DNA of 64,000 nt from Saccharibacillus sp. CPCC 101409 (GTDB taxonomy: Bacteria; Bacillota; Bacilli; Paenibacillales; Paenibacillaceae). The stretch is from contig NZ_JAULSA010000004.1 in NCBI RefSeq assembly GCF_030518235.1, positions 1 through 64,000 on the forward strand, written 5' to 3'. Shown one piece after another: positions 38,427 through 48,095 of this stretch (position 1 is the stretch's first letter; each line of letters opens with the position of its first letter). Both the position numbers and the translations under genes were made by a program. The notes beneath the pieces are model-generated. The model was not told where the DNA came from. It did no database searches and was given only the letters and a program-made list of their open reading frames with translations.

Positions 38427-39122
38427 TTATTCCGCCGGTTCGTCCGCTTTCTCGCCGCTTTCTTGCGTCGGCGTCGTTTCGGAATCGGACGGCTGCGTTT
38501 GCGCTTCTTCGGCCGTTCGCTCGTCTTCTTCGCTTTCTACGGCCAGATAACTTTCGACGATGGCCCACAATTCTTCTTTGCCCATATCTTCTTCGGACGA
38601 AGACATCACAAAAGGCTGCCCGGGGCGCATGCCCAACTCCTGGCGGATGATCTTGGCATGCTTCTGCCGGCGGGTCTTCGGCACTTTATCCGCTTTGGTC
38701 GCCACGACGCAGATCGGACGATCGTAGTGGCTCAGCCATTCGTACATCGCGATATCGTCTTTGGTCGGCGGATGCCGCAGGTCGATCACCTGGATGACCA
38801 GCTTGAGCGTTTCGCGTTCGAGCAGATAACGTTCGATCATCTGTCCCCACGCTTCGCGCTGCTGCTTGGATACTTTGGCGAATCCGTAACCCGGAAAATC
38901 GACAAAGTACATTTTTTCATTGATCAGGTAATAGTTCATATGCTGCGTCTTACCCGGCACGGAACTTGTGCGGGCCAGATTCTTGCGGCGCAGCAGACGG
39001 TTGATCAGCGAGGACTTGCCCACGTTGGAGCGTCCGGCGAGCGCAAACTCCGGCAGGCCGTCCTCCGGGTACTGCGCCGGTCCCACCGCGCTGATTTTGA
39101 ATTCGGAACTGGTTACATTCAT
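38427..39122 (-). CDS. engB: Ribosome biogenesis GTP-binding protein YsxC/EngB
   Basis: A 231-aa essential GTPase needed for 50S assembly. G1 GRSNVGKSSL (residues about 30-39), G3 DFPGYGFAKV and G4 TKADKV are conserved. The last 35 residues form an acidic tail rich in Glu/Ser/Thr not found in B. subtilis YsxC (about 195 aa). The start is the ATG at 39122 with GGAGAGGA. It follows lon, as in B. subtilis. Confidence 0.96.
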   Translation of the reverse strand: MNVTSSEFKISAVGPAQYPEDGLPEFALAGRSNVGKSSLINRLLRRKNLARTSSVPGKTQHMNYYLINEKMYFVDFPGYGFAKVSKQQREAWGQMIERYLLERETLKLVIQVIDLRHPPTKDDIAMYEWLSHYDRPICVVATKADKVPKTRRQKHAKIIRQELGMRPGQPFVMSSSEEDMGKEELWAIVESYLAVESEEDERTAEEAQTQPSDSETTPTQESGEKADEPAE

Positions 39123-39209
39123 TTGAAAAATATCCTCTCCGGAATCGCGCGGGCCGCTTCGCCGCATCGGCGGCGGCCCGCGATTTCTCCGTTACTTAAT
39201 ATTTCCGTT

Positions 39210-41573
39210 TCAATGCGCTTCGGCCGCGGCGGCCGGAGGCGCGGAAGGAAGAGACTGCAGCGCGTGCCGGAGCACTTCGTCCATATGCGACACCGGTACG
39301 AAGTTCACCGCTTCTTTGACGCTTTCCGGAATATCGCGCAGATCGCGCTCGTTCTCCTTCGGCAGCAGTACTTTCTTGTAGCCGGCGCGGTGCGCGGCGA
39401 GCGACTTCTCTTTGAGCCCGCCGATCGGCAGCACCCGGCCGCGCAGCGTCACTTCGCCGGTCATCGCCACTTCCTTGGACACGGCGCGCCCGGTCAGCGC
39501 CGAGATCAGCGCCGTCGCCAGCGTAATCCCCGCGGACGGACCGTCTTTCGGCACCGCGCCTTCGGGAATATGAATATGCACGTCGTTCTTCTCGTAGAAA
39601 GAACCGTCGATGCCGAGCTGCTCCGCGCGCGAACGCGTATAACTGAACGCCGCCTGGGCCGATTCTTTCATGACGTCGCCCAGCTTGCCGGTCAGCGTCA
39701 GCTTGCCGCTGCCCGGCAGCACGCTGACTTCGATCGTCAGCGTCTCGCCGCCGACTTCGGTCCAGGCGAGCCCGGTCGCGCTGCCGACCTGGTCTTCCGC
39801 TTCGGCCAGGCCGTAGCGGAATCTCGGGCTGCCCAGATACTCCTTGATGGTATCCGGCGTAATCGCGATTGCTTCGCGCTCGCCGGATACGAGCTGCTTG
39901 GCCGCTTTGCGGCAGATGGACGCCACCTGCTGTTCCAGGTTGCGCACGCCCGCTTCGCGGGTATACTCGCGGATCATGCGCAGCAGTCCTTCTTCCGGAA
40001 GCTCAAGCTGCTCTTCGGACAGACCGTGCTCGCGCTTCTGCTTCGGCAGCAGATAGCGCTTGGCGATCTCCAGCTTCTCAAGCTCCGTGTAGCCCGGAAT
40101 ATTGAGCACTTCCATCCGGTCGAGCAGGGGACGCGGGATGCCCTGCAGCATATTGGCCGTCGTCACGAACATGACTTTGGACAGATCGTACGGCAGCTCG
40201 ACAAAGTGATCGCTGAACGTATTGTTCTGCTCCGGGTCGAGCACTTCGAGCAGCGCCGACGACGGGTCGCCGCGGAAATCCGACGCCATCTTGTCGATCT
40301 CGTCGAGCAGGAATACCGGATTGGAACTGCCCGCCGTGCGCATGCCCTGCAGAATCCGGCCCGGCATGGCGCCGACATACGTCCGGCGGTGGCCGCGGAT
40401 CTCCGCTTCGTCGCGTACGCCGCCGAGCGACACGCGCACGAATTCGCGGCCGAGCGATCTGGCGATGGAACGCGCCAGCGACGTTTTGCCGACGCCCGGA
40501 GGCCCGACGAGGCACAATATCGGTCCTTTGAGCTTCTTGACCAGCTGCTGTACGGCCAGGTATTCCAGCACGCGCTCTTTGGGCTTCTCCAGCCCGTAGT
40601 GGTCCTCGTTCAGAATCTCTTCGGCGCGCGCGATATCGAGCACGTCTTCGGTCAATTTGTTCCACGGCAGGGACAGCAGCCAGTCGACGTAACCGCGGAT
40701 AATGCCGCCTTCCGCCGCGCTTGTCGGCATGCGCTCCAGCCGGTCGATTTCTTTGGAGATGCGCTCATAGACTTTCTCCGGAAATTCTCCGTTTTCCAGC
40801 TGTTCGCGCAGTTCTTCCACTTCGCCGGCTCGGCCTTCTTTTTCGCCGAGCTCTTTTTGAATCGCCTTCATTTGTTCGCGCAGGTAATACTCCTTCTGCG
40901 TTTTCTCCATCTGCTTTTTCACCCGCTGGCCGATCTTGCGTTCAAGCTCCAGCACTTCGCGTTCGGTGTTGAGCAGATCGAGCAGCTTCTCCAGGCGCGG
41001 ACGGAATTCCACCGTTTCCAGGATCGACTGTTTGTCTTTGATCTTGAGCGGCAGATGGCTCGTGATCACGTCGGCCAGCCGGCCGGGCTCGTCGATATCC
41101 GAGACCGCCGCGAGCGTCTCCGGCGTTACCTTTTTCGACAGATTGATATAATGCTCGAACTGGGTAAGCACCGTGCGCATCAGCGCGTCGACTTCCGGGT
41201 CTTCCGTATCCGGCTCCGGCAGTTCGCGGGCGGACACCTCGTAGAATTCCGTATTTTCTTCGACGTATTCCAGCACTTCCGCGCGCTCCAGTCCTTCGAC
41301 CAGCACACGGATCGTACCGTTCGGCAGCTTGAGCATCTGTCTGACTTTCGCAACCGTTCCGATACGGAATATATCATCCTGCGCCGGTTCCTCGATATTC
41401 ACCTCGGACTGCGAGCAGAGAAGAATCAAATGATCGTCGACCATCGCCTTTTCCAGCGCCTTGACCGAACGTTCCCGTCCCACATCCAGATGAAGCACCA
41501 TACTCGGATAGACGAGAAGTCCCCGCAAAGGCAGCAACGGAAAACGGCGGTTTTTCTGTTTATTCAATCCCAT
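39210..41573 (-). CDS. lon: ATP-dependent protease Lon (LonA)
   Basis: A 787-aa soluble AAA+ protease. The N-terminal substrate domain covers about residues 10-300 with a long coiled coil, the AAA+ module has [13 protein letters not shown] and the [22 protein letters not shown] pore region, and the C-terminal protease domain has the catalytic Ser in [12 protein letters not shown] and Lys further on. The start is the ATG at 41573, with GGGAG 9 nt upstream; a TTG three codons before is less likely. Confidence 0.97.
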   Translation of the reverse strand: MGLNKQKNRRFPLLPLRGLLVYPSMVLHLDVGRERSVKALEKAMVDDHLILLCSQSEVNIEEPAQDDIFRIGTVAKVRQMLKLPNGTIRVLVEGLERAEVLEYVEENTEFYEVSARELPEPDTEDPEVDALMRTVLTQFEHYINLSKKVTPETLAAVSDIDEPGRLADVITSHLPLKIKDKQSILETVEFRPRLEKLLDLLNTEREVLELERKIGQRVKKQMEKTQKEYYLREQMKAIQKELGEKEGRAGEVEELREQLENGEFPEKVYERISKEIDRLERMPTSAAEGGIIRGYVDWLLSLPWNKLTEDVLDIARAEEILNEDHYGLEKPKERVLEYLAVQQLVKKLKGPILCLVGPPGVGKTSLARSIARSLGREFVRVSLGGVRDEAEIRGHRRTYVGAMPGRILQGMRTAGSSNPVFLLDEIDKMASDFRGDPSSALLEVLDPEQNNTFSDHFVELPYDLSKVMFVTTANMLQGIPRPLLDRMEVLNIPGYTELEKLEIAKRYLLPKQKREHGLSEEQLELPEEGLLRMIREYTREAGVRNLEQQVASICRKAAKQLVSGEREAIAITPDTIKEYLGSPRFRYGLAEAEDQVGSATGLAWTEVGGETLTIEVSVLPGSGKLTLTGKLGDVMKESAQAAFSYTRSRAEQLGIDGSFYEKNDVHIHIPEGAVPKDGPSAGITLATALISALTGRAVSKEVAMTGEVTLRGRVLPIGGLKEKSLAAHRAGYKKVLLPKENERDLRDIPESVKEAVNFVPVSHMDEVLRHALQSLPSAPPAAAAEAH

Positions 41574-41688
41574 CGTTTTCAACTCCCAAAAAAGGCATAT
41601 CGCGCATGTGCATGCAGGCGGCGCTTACGCGTGTGTTAAGTGTAGCATACCGCCGCTTCGCGCCGCAAAAAATACAAGTGCTTTTGAT

Positions 41689-41729
41689 AAAAAAAGACGG
41701 CCTTGCCGGGCGTTTGCCCGCAAGCCGTC
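41689..41729 (-). terminator. Terminator after ispG
   Basis: Strong stem GACGGCTTGC(G)GGC / GCCC(G)GCAAGGCCGTC with a short loop and seven T residues on the minus strand (41689-41695). Confidence 0.88.
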
Positions 41730-41772
41730 CTGCTTATGAATCTTTATTGTCCGACAGCCGTTCTTACTGGGT

Positions 41773-42903
41773 TCACGCTTCCACCTGCGCCGCTTTCGGC
41801 TGATGGCGTTCCTCGCGGCCCGGAATCTGGCCGGTCGCCTCGTAAGCGACCACGATCGCGTCGATTTCTTTCTTCAACTCTTCGACCATATCGGCTTCCG
41901 GCACTTTGCGGATCATCTTGCCGTAGCGGAACAGCAGTCCTTCTCCGCGCGCGCCGGCAATGCCGATATCCGCTTCGCGGGCTTCGCCCGGTCCGTTCAC
42001 CGCGCAGCCGAGCACCGATACTTTGATCGGTACTTTGATCTTGGAAATATACTCTTCGACCTCATTCGCGATCGAGAACAAGTCGATATCCAGCCGGCCG
42101 CAGGTCGGGCAGGAGACGAGCGTGGCCGCATTCGTAATCAAGCCGAACGTTTTAAGCAGTTCGCGCGCCACTTTGACTTCTTCGACCGGATCGGCGCTGA
42201 GCGAGATGCGCACGGTCGAACCGATGCCCATCGACAGCAGCGCGCCGATCCCCGCGGAACTTTTGATCGTGCCCGCATGCAGCGTGCCCGCTTCGGTGAT
42301 GCCCAGGTGCAGCGGATACGGAATCACCTGCGCCGCTTTGCCGTAAGCTTCGATCGCCATCGGTACATCCGACGCTTTCAGCGACACGATAATATCGTGG
42401 AAGTCGAGTTCTTCGAGGATACCGATATGGAACAGGGCGCTTTCGACCATCGCATCGGCGGTCGGATACCCGTACTTTTCAAGCAGATGGTTTTCGAGCG
42501 AACCGGCGTTGACGCCGATCCGGATCGGGATGCCTTTTTCTTTGCAGGCTTTCACGACCGCTTCGACTTTCTCTCGCTTCCCGATATTGCCCGGGTTGAT
42601 GCGAACTTTGTCGATGCCGTTCTCGATCGCTTTGAGCGCTAGCTTATAGTTGAAGTGAATATCCGCGACCAGCGGAATATGAATACGCTTCTTGATCTCT
42701 TTGATGGCGTCGGCCGCTTCGTCGTTGTTGACGGTAACGCGTACAACCTGGCAGCCCGCTTCTTCCAGGCGAAGGATCTCGGCCACCGTCGCTTCGACGT
42801 CGGCCGTTTTGGTCGTACACATACTCTGGATAATCACTTCGTTGCTGCCGCCGATCACCAGATTGCCTACCTTTACAGGCCTTGTCTGTTGTCTCAAGTA
42901 CAT
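41773..42903 (-). CDS. ispG: 4-hydroxy-3-methylbut-2-en-1-yl diphosphate synthase
   Basis: A 376-aa [4Fe-4S] enzyme of the MEP isoprenoid pathway. The TIM-barrel N-terminal part is followed by the cluster-ligand cysteines in SCPTCGRLD and [12 protein letters not shown] near residues 270-310. The start is the ATG at 42903 ([12 protein letters not shown]), with GGAGGT upstream; the frame extends 10 residues further without a ribosome site. Its position between clpX and lon is where lonB lies in B. subtilis, and lonB is absent here. Confidence 0.96.
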   Translation of the reverse strand: MYLRQQTRPVKVGNLVIGGSNEVIIQSMCTTKTADVEATVAEILRLEEAGCQVVRVTVNNDEAADAIKEIKKRIHIPLVADIHFNYKLALKAIENGIDKVRINPGNIGKREKVEAVVKACKEKGIPIRIGVNAGSLENHLLEKYGYPTADAMVESALFHIGILEELDFHDIIVSLKASDVPMAIEAYGKAAQVIPYPLHLGITEAGTLHAGTIKSSAGIGALLSMGIGSTVRISLSADPVEEVKVARELLKTFGLITNAATLVSCPTCGRLDIDLFSIANEVEEYISKIKVPIKVSVLGCAVNGPGEAREADIGIAGARGEGLLFRYGKMIRKVPEADMVEELKKEIDAIVVAYEATGQIPGREERHQPKAAQVEA

Positions 42904-43048
42904 TTCGTTCGACCTCCAGATCGGAAAGAGCAAGATAGCGTCCGTTATCGGACGCGGGAATATCGCTTCGGGCTTATCGCAGCAAACCGGCCAAACCTTA
43001 TAGGTTGACCGGCTCGGCGACTAACTTATGGAAGAGAAAGAAAAGCCG

Positions 43049-44305
43049 TTAGGCACTTTCTTCCTGCTTTTTGTCTTTGCCTTCGCCAAGTTCGGGAACA
43101 ACCTTCTCCTTGACGACTTTCTCGGTAATGACGCATTCCGTCACGTCTTCGCGCGATGGAACTTCGTACATGACGTCGAGCATCAGACCTTCGATGATCG
43201 CTCTCAGACCGCGGGCGCCCGTGTTGCGTTTGATCGCTTCTTCGGCGATCGCGCGCAGCGCTTCGTCTTCGAACACGAGGTTGACGTTGTCCATCTCAAG
43301 CAGCTTCTTGTACTGCTTGGTCAGCGCGTTCTTCGGTTCGGACAGGATGCGCACCAGCGTCTCTTCATCCAGCGGAGCCAGAGTCGAGATAACCGGGAGA
43401 CGTCCGACAAACTCCGGAATCAGACCGAACTTGAGCAGATCTTCCGGCAGCGCCATCATCAGGTATTCGCCGGCTTTCAATTCGCGTTGGCCTTCGCCTT
43501 CCGCATTGAAACCGATGACTTTTTTGCCGATCCGGCGTTTGATCAGCTGCTCCAGGCCGTCGAAGGCTCCGCCGCAGATGAACAAAATGTTCGTCGTATC
43601 GATTTGGATAAATTCCTGATGGGGATGCTTGCGTCCGCCCTGCGGAGGAACGGAAGCGACCGTGCCTTCGAGGATCTTCAGCAGCGCCTGCTGCACGCCT
43701 TCGCCCGACACGTCGCGGGTAATCGAAGGATTTTCCGATTTGCGCGCCACTTTGTCGATTTCGTCGATGTAAATAATGCCGCGTTCGGCTTTCTCCACAT
43801 CGTAATCGGCAGCTTGAATCAGTTTGAGCAGGATGTTCTCTACGTCTTCGCCCACGTAACCGGCTTCCGTAAGGGAAGTGGCGTCCGCAATCGCGAAAGG
43901 CACGTTGAGAATACGAGCCATCGTCTGCGCGAGCAGCGTTTTACCCGAGCCCGTAGGACCGATCAGCATGATATTGCTCTTCGACAGTTCTACGTCTTCG
44001 GATTTGCTCTGCGCGTTAACGCGTTTGTAGTGATTATATACGGCAACGGACAGCGATTTCTTCGCTTGATCCTGGCCGATGACATACTGGTCGAGAATCG
44101 CGCGGATTTCCTGAGGTTTCGGAATATCCTTCAGATCCACTTCCTCTTCGTGTCCCAGTTCTTCTTCCACGATCTCCGTGCACAATTCGATGCACTCGTC
44201 GCAGATATATACGCCGGGTCCGGCAACCAGCTTGCGTACCTGCTCCTGCGTTTTACCGCAGAAGGAGCACTTCAGCTGACCTTTTTCTTCGTTGAATTTA
44301 AACAT
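43049..44305 (-). CDS. clpX: ATP-dependent Clp protease ATP-binding subunit ClpX
   Basis: A 418-aa AAA+ unfoldase feeding ClpP. The N-terminal zinc-binding domain has CSFCGKTQ and CDECIELC (residues 13-40). Walker [13 protein letters not shown], Walker [10 protein letters not shown], the pore GYVG loop and the IGF-type ClpP loop (KVIGFNAE) are in order. It directly follows clpP (20 bp). Confidence 0.97.
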   Translation of the reverse strand: MFKFNEEKGQLKCSFCGKTQEQVRKLVAGPGVYICDECIELCTEIVEEELGHEEEVDLKDIPKPQEIRAILDQYVIGQDQAKKSLSVAVYNHYKRVNAQSKSEDVELSKSNIMLIGPTGSGKTLLAQTMARILNVPFAIADATSLTEAGYVGEDVENILLKLIQAADYDVEKAERGIIYIDEIDKVARKSENPSITRDVSGEGVQQALLKILEGTVASVPPQGGRKHPHQEFIQIDTTNILFICGGAFDGLEQLIKRRIGKKVIGFNAEGEGQRELKAGEYLMMALPEDLLKFGLIPEFVGRLPVISTLAPLDEETLVRILSEPKNALTKQYKKLLEMDNVNLVFEDEALRAIAEEAIKRNTGARGLRAIIEGLMLDVMYEVPSREDVTECVITEKVVKEKVVPELGEGKDKKQEESA

Positions 44306-44324
44306 CTAACCACCCCTTCGAGGA

Positions 44325-44915
44325 TTAAGGATTAATCGGTCGCTCAAGAACTTTGTCGATCAGTCCGTAAGACTTTGCTTCTTCTGCGCTCATGAAGAAG
44401 TCGCGGTCCGTGTCCCGCTCGATTTTCTCAAGGGGCTGACCTGTCGTATCCACATAGATTTTGTTAAGCTTCTGCTTCGTCTTGATGATCCAGTCCGTAT
44501 GGATCAGAATATCAGAAGCCTGTCCGCTAACTCCGCCCAGCGGCTGGTGAATCATGACTTCGCTGTTCGGAAGCGCAAATCGTTTGCCCGGCGCTCCTGC
44601 CGTCAGCAGAAGGGAACCCATGCTCGCCGCCATTCCGACGCAGATCGTGGATACATCCGGCTTGATGTATTGCATTGTATCATATATACCCATGCCCGCA
44701 GTTACAGAACCACCGGGGGAATTAATGTACAAGTAGATGTCTTTCTCTGGATCTTCCGCAGCCAGAAACAGGAGCTGAGCGATAATCAGATTCGCCACAT
44801 GGTCGTCGATCGCATCGCCAAGCAGAATGATCCGATCCTTGAGCAGCCTCGAATAAATATCGTAGGAGCGCTCGCCGCGGCTTGTAGATTCAACAACTGT
44901 AGGAACTAAACTCAT
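44325..44915 (-). CDS. clpP: ATP-dependent Clp protease proteolytic subunit
   Basis: A 196-aa serine protease forming the tetradecameric chamber. The active-site Ser is in [11 protein letters not shown], the His in [10 protein letters not shown], and the Asp in RDTDRDFFM. The start is the ATG at 44915 (MSLVPTVVE) after GAGGT. Two overlapping promoters lie upstream; a CtsR operator was looked for and not seen. Confidence 0.97.
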   Translation of the reverse strand: MSLVPTVVESTSRGERSYDIYSRLLKDRIILLGDAIDDHVANLIIAQLLFLAAEDPEKDIYLYINSPGGSVTAGMGIYDTMQYIKPDVSTICVGMAASMGSLLLTAGAPGKRFALPNSEVMIHQPLGGVSGQASDILIHTDWIIKTKQKLNKIYVDTTGQPLEKIERDTDRDFFMSAEEAKSYGLIDKVLERPINP

Positions 44916-44982
44916 GCGATCAACCTCGCTTTCTTTGGACAATTTGCGTGCAGGGAAGCCGCGCTTTCGGGCTTATGCTTCT

Positions 44983-45024
44983 ATCCTACGCTTTTAGTCT
45001 ACCATTTTCAAAGGCGGATGTCAT
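44983..45024 (-). promoter_or_regulatory. Two overlapping promoters of clpP-clpX
   Basis: The minus strand supports two sigma-A type pairs with 17-bp spacers: TTGAAA (45006-45011) with TAGGAT (44983-44988), and ATGACA (45019-45024) with TAGACT (44996-45001). They are shifted by 13 bp, so either or both could drive clpP. Confidence 0.55.
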
Positions 45025-45084
45025 TTTTCAGTCCGCGCTAAATGCGCGGAGCCGAAGAAAACTCGCAAACAATGACTTACGGCT

Positions 45085-45130
45085 TTCAAATAAAACAACA
45101 AGACACGCTCAAATTCATAGCGTGCCTTGT
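45085..45130 (-). terminator. Terminator after tig
   Basis: A 12-bp stem ACAAGGCACGCT / AGCGTGTCTTGT (one G-U pair) with a 9-nt loop, followed by TGTTTTATTT on the minus strand. It separates tig from the clpP promoters. Confidence 0.75.
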
Positions 45131-45210
45131 CCATATGAATACTTATTTCGAGAATAAGCACCGGTCATGCTGTTCGATTGTTCGAAACCGGTACGGCTCC
45201 GGAATCCGAA

Positions 45211-46530
45211 TTACTCGGCGGATTCTTCGGCGGCCGCGGCCGGAACTTCCTTGCTGTTTTCCAGCAGGAATTCGATTGTTTTGCGCAGCGTGATTTCGTC
45301 GCCCAGTCCGGACAGCGAACCGTTGGCGCCCAGGATGCCGCGGATTTCGTCCGTGCTGCGTTTGTACATGTCGGCCATCGAAGTCAGTTCTTTTTCGATG
45401 TCTTCTTCGGAAGCCGAGATGCTTTCTTCCTTCGCGATCGCTTCGAGAACGAGGTTGTTGCGCACTCTCTTCTCGGCATCGGAAGTCATTTGCTCGCGCA
45501 GATCTTCAGCCGTTTGACCGGAGAAGCTTGTGTACATTTCCAGGTTCATGCCCTGCTGGCGAAGACGGTTGTCGAAGTCGCGCATCATGTTCTCGACTTC
45601 GCCGTTCACCATGGCTTCCGGAATTTCCACTTCCGCGTTTGCCGCTACCGCTTCGACTACCGCGCCTTCGCGGGCAGCGTCGCTTTCGCGTTTTTTGCGA
45701 TCCGCGATTTCTTTCTTCAGATCTTCTTTGTATTCGTCAAGCGTTTCGAATTCGCTTACGTCTTTGGCGAACTCGTCGTCCAGCTCAGGAAGCTGCTTGC
45801 GCTTGATTTCGTGCAGCTTCACTTTGAAGACCGCTTCTTTGCCGGCCAGTTCGGCTGCATGGTACGCTTCCGGGAACGTCACGTTGACGTCTTTGGAATC
45901 GCCCGTGGACATGCCTACAACCTGCTCTTCGAAGCCCGGGATAAACGAGCCCGATCCCAGTTCGAGCGAGTAGTTCTCGGCTTTGCCTCCTTCGAACGCT
46001 TCGTCGCCTACGTAGCCGTCGAAATCGATCGATACAACGTCGCCGTCGGCTGCCGCTTCTTCGTCCACGACGGTCAGCTCGGCGTGACGGGTTTGCAGAC
46101 GCTCCAGCTCGGATGCGATTTCTTCGTCGTTTACGCTGATTTCGGATACCGGCACTTCCACGCCTTTGTATTCGCCCAGTTTCACTTCCGGCTTAACGGT
46201 TACTTTCGCTTTGAATTTCAGCGATTGGCCTTTGCCGAATTGTTCGATATCGATCTCCGGACGATCGACCGGGAAGATGCCCGCTTCTTCTACCGCTTCG
46301 CTGTAAGCTTCCGGCAGCAGGATGTCGATCGCGTCGTTGTACAGGCTTTCCACGCCGAAGCGGGCTTCGAAAATGGAACGCGGCACTTTGCCTTTGCGGA
46401 AACCAGGCACGCTGGCTTTCTTAACGACTTTTTGGAATGCTTTATCAAGCGCGGACGCTACGCGTTCCGCTTCGACTTCGACTTCGAGAACGCCAAGGTT
46501 CTTCTCCGTTTTTTCCCAACTTGCTTTCAT
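45211..46530 (-). CDS. tig: Trigger factor (ribosome-associated chaperone)
   Basis: A 439-aa chaperone and peptidyl-prolyl isomerase. The ribosome-binding GFRKGKVPRSIFEARFG is at about residues 43-60, the FKBP-like PPIase domain about 150-250, and the C-terminal chaperone arms end in a Glu/Ala-rich tail. The start is the ATG at 46530 (MKASWEKTE), with GGAGGGG upstream. Order tig-clpP-clpX is common across bacteria. Confidence 0.97.
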   Translation of the reverse strand: MKASWEKTEKNLGVLEVEVEAERVASALDKAFQKVVKKASVPGFRKGKVPRSIFEARFGVESLYNDAIDILLPEAYSEAVEEAGIFPVDRPEIDIEQFGKGQSLKFKAKVTVKPEVKLGEYKGVEVPVSEISVNDEEIASELERLQTRHAELTVVDEEAAADGDVVSIDFDGYVGDEAFEGGKAENYSLELGSGSFIPGFEEQVVGMSTGDSKDVNVTFPEAYHAAELAGKEAVFKVKLHEIKRKQLPELDDEFAKDVSEFETLDEYKEDLKKEIADRKKRESDAAREGAVVEAVAANAEVEIPEAMVNGEVENMMRDFDNRLRQQGMNLEMYTSFSGQTAEDLREQMTSDAEKRVRNNLVLEAIAKEESISASEEDIEKELTSMADMYKRSTDEIRGILGANGSLSGLGDEITLRKTIEFLLENSKEVPAAAAEESAE

Positions 46531-46711
46531 ATTGAGTATTCCCCTCCAACAATTAACTGTCAATTAATGAATGTAAAGTACTGCTTTCACGTTCGCAATA
46601 ACCATTCTATCATAACCAAATTCATTTCGGATTTCAAGCGCAAACGCTGATCGGACGCCAAAACAAGCCCGAAAGCGTCAAAAAGTAACCGTTTCCCCGG
46701 CCGCCGCGACT

Positions 46712-47611
46712 TTATCGCGTCCCGGGAGCGCTTTGCGTGAATGCGCGAAGCGCGCGATCCGCCTGTTCGCTGCGAAAACGCAGCTCGCCCGTAATCCCGT
46801 AAATCTCACGTATGCGCTCGGCGCGTCCGCCGCCTTCGAGCGCTTCCGACGCCCTCGCGTGCAGCGCCGCCGCCCAGGCGTCGAGCTCGCTGTCTTCCTC
46901 CCGGACCAGCGCGACGTAATCCGGCGTGCCGTAGGCCGCCATCATAAACTGCATCCACAGTTCCCGCGCAAAATAAAACAGCGAAGGATCGCTCGTCTCG
47001 GTCTGCTCCGCTACGCGGCGAAGCACTTCGCCCGCCGCGGGAGGAAACTCGTCCGGAGACAGCGGCGTCCGCTCGATCTCCAGTTCCAGCACGCTTCTGT
47101 TCCGGCGCAGCCGGACCGGACCCGAGGCGCCTCTGCGCTTCAGCGTTTGCAGCACCCGGAATTGAAGCAGCGGATGCAGATCGCCGGTTTCCAGCCAGCT
47201 CGCCAATTCGCGGTCGGCCGAAGCGTCCTCCAGATACGCGAGCTGCTCCAGCGCGATCTGTCCGCGCTCCGTCATCGGCTCTTCCATCACCCGCCGGACC
47301 AGCCTGCCGGCGTACCCGGCGTCTTCGCGCTGCTTCTCCAGCGTTCGCCGCTTCAATACTTCGCCCGGGTCTTCCGCGGCTTCTTCGCCCGCCAGTACGG
47401 CCGCATTGTCGTAGGCGTCCTGTGCCCCGCCCGGGAACGCTACCCGCAGCCATTCGAGCAGCGTGCTCCATTCCTGGCGGCTGCTCTCGCTCTGTCCTTG
47501 GCAGCCCAACAGGAATTCGAGCGTTTCGATCGCTTCGCCGTAGCGCTCGGTTTCCAGCATTTGAGTGAGCTTCGTCCGGTAAAACTCCAGCGTTTGCGGC
47601 AGCAGAACCAC
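46712..47611 (-). CDS. TPR-like protein in the ysoA position
   Basis: A 299-aa soluble protein, helix-rich, with an N-terminal TPR-like pair (LEFYRTKLTQMLETERYGEAIETLEFLL) and further helical hairpins; the C-terminal half has LFYFARELWMQFMMAAYGTPDYV. In B. subtilis the TPR protein gene ysoA precedes tig in the same way, so this is a likely counterpart, judged from position and fold type only. The start is uncertain: GTG at 47611 is the first standard start codon, but a strong GGAGG lies upstream of in-frame ATC at 47644. Function unknown. Confidence 0.75.
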   Translation of the reverse strand: MVLLPQTLEFYRTKLTQMLETERYGEAIETLEFLLGCQGQSESSRQEWSTLLEWLRVAFPGGAQDAYDNAAVLAGEEAAEDPGEVLKRRTLEKQREDAGYAGRLVRRVMEEPMTERGQIALEQLAYLEDASADRELASWLETGDLHPLLQFRVLQTLKRRGASGPVRLRRNRSVLELEIERTPLSPDEFPPAAGEVLRRVAEQTETSDPSLFYFARELWMQFMMAAYGTPDYVALVREEDSELDAWAAALHARASEALEGGGRAERIREIYGITGELRFRSEQADRALRAFTQSAPGTR

Positions 47612-47832
47612 CGCCGCCTTGTCCGTTTTGCCCGTGGAATCGATAGGCGTTGCCTCCTTTCTTTCCTCATATCGAGGCTAAATTATACCATACCGCTTTC
47701 CCTTCTGCCCAAATTCCGCTCCCGCTCTTGAACGCAAACCCAAAACCAAAATCCAAAACCGAATAAATACGATATATATAAGTAGAAATAAATCCCGAAA
47801 GTACTTTTCTTGTTGAAATTCTTTTTTCACGC

Positions 47833-47861
47833 TTGCACTAACCAAGCATTTATGATATATT
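47833..47861 (+). promoter_or_regulatory. Promoter of tRNA-Arg
   Basis: TTGCAC (47833-47838), 17 bp, TATATT (47856-47861), about 25 bp before the tRNA. The surrounding DNA is markedly AT-rich. Confidence 0.75.
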
Positions 47862-47887
47862 AATTTCTGTTCTGTTTTTCATTTCTT

Positions 47888-47961
47888 GTCCCAGTAGCTC
47901 AGTTGGATAGAGCATGCGCCTTCTAAGCGCACGGTCGGGGGTTCGAATCCCTCCTGGGACG
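47888..47961 (+). tRNA. tRNA-Arg (anticodon TCT)
   Basis: A complete 74-nt cloverleaf: acceptor arm GTCCCAG paired with CTGGGAC, D-loop AGCTCAGTTGGATAGAGC, anticodon arm TGCGC-CTTCTAA-GCGCA giving anticodon TCT (reads AGA), and T-arm GGGGGTTCGAATCCCTC. The discriminator base is G and CCA is not encoded. Own promoter and terminator flank it. Confidence 0.97.
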
Positions 47962-47971
47962 TAAAAGGTAA

Positions 47972-47999
47972 GGCTCTCCTTTCGAGGAGGGCCTTTTTT
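47972..47999 (+). terminator. Terminator after tRNA-Arg
   Basis: Stem GGCTCTCCT / AGGAGGGCC with a TTCG tetraloop and six T residues, 10 bp after the tRNA. Confidence 0.9.
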
Positions 48000-48052
48000 G
48001 TCGTTTCCAAATCGAGCATCCGGCGGCCCATTGTTCAAAACTGGAACTTTCT

Positions 48053-48061
48053 TGTTATAAT
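48053..48061 (+). promoter_or_regulatory. Extended -10 promoter of the TPR-AAA+ gene
   Basis: TGTTATAAT (TGn plus perfect -10) 35 bp before the gene start; a possible TTCAAA -35 is 16 bp upstream. The same CTTGTTATAAT core occurs at 57926-57936. Confidence 0.6.
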
Positions 48062-48095
48062 TAATTTCATATTTATGATAAAAAGGAGAACGGCC

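Noticed and set aside
38316-41639. Long plus-strand open frame opposite lon and engB
   Set aside because: Antisense shadow of two clearly identified genes; composition rich in Arg/His/Phe typical of such shadows.
42975-43020. Imperfect hairpin after clpX
   Set aside because: Two 4-bp stems separated by mismatches and a poor T tail; too weak to call a terminator.
44916-45210. CtsR operator (heptad GGTCAAA repeats) upstream of clpP
   Set aside because: No tandem heptad with acceptable match was found between tig and clpP.
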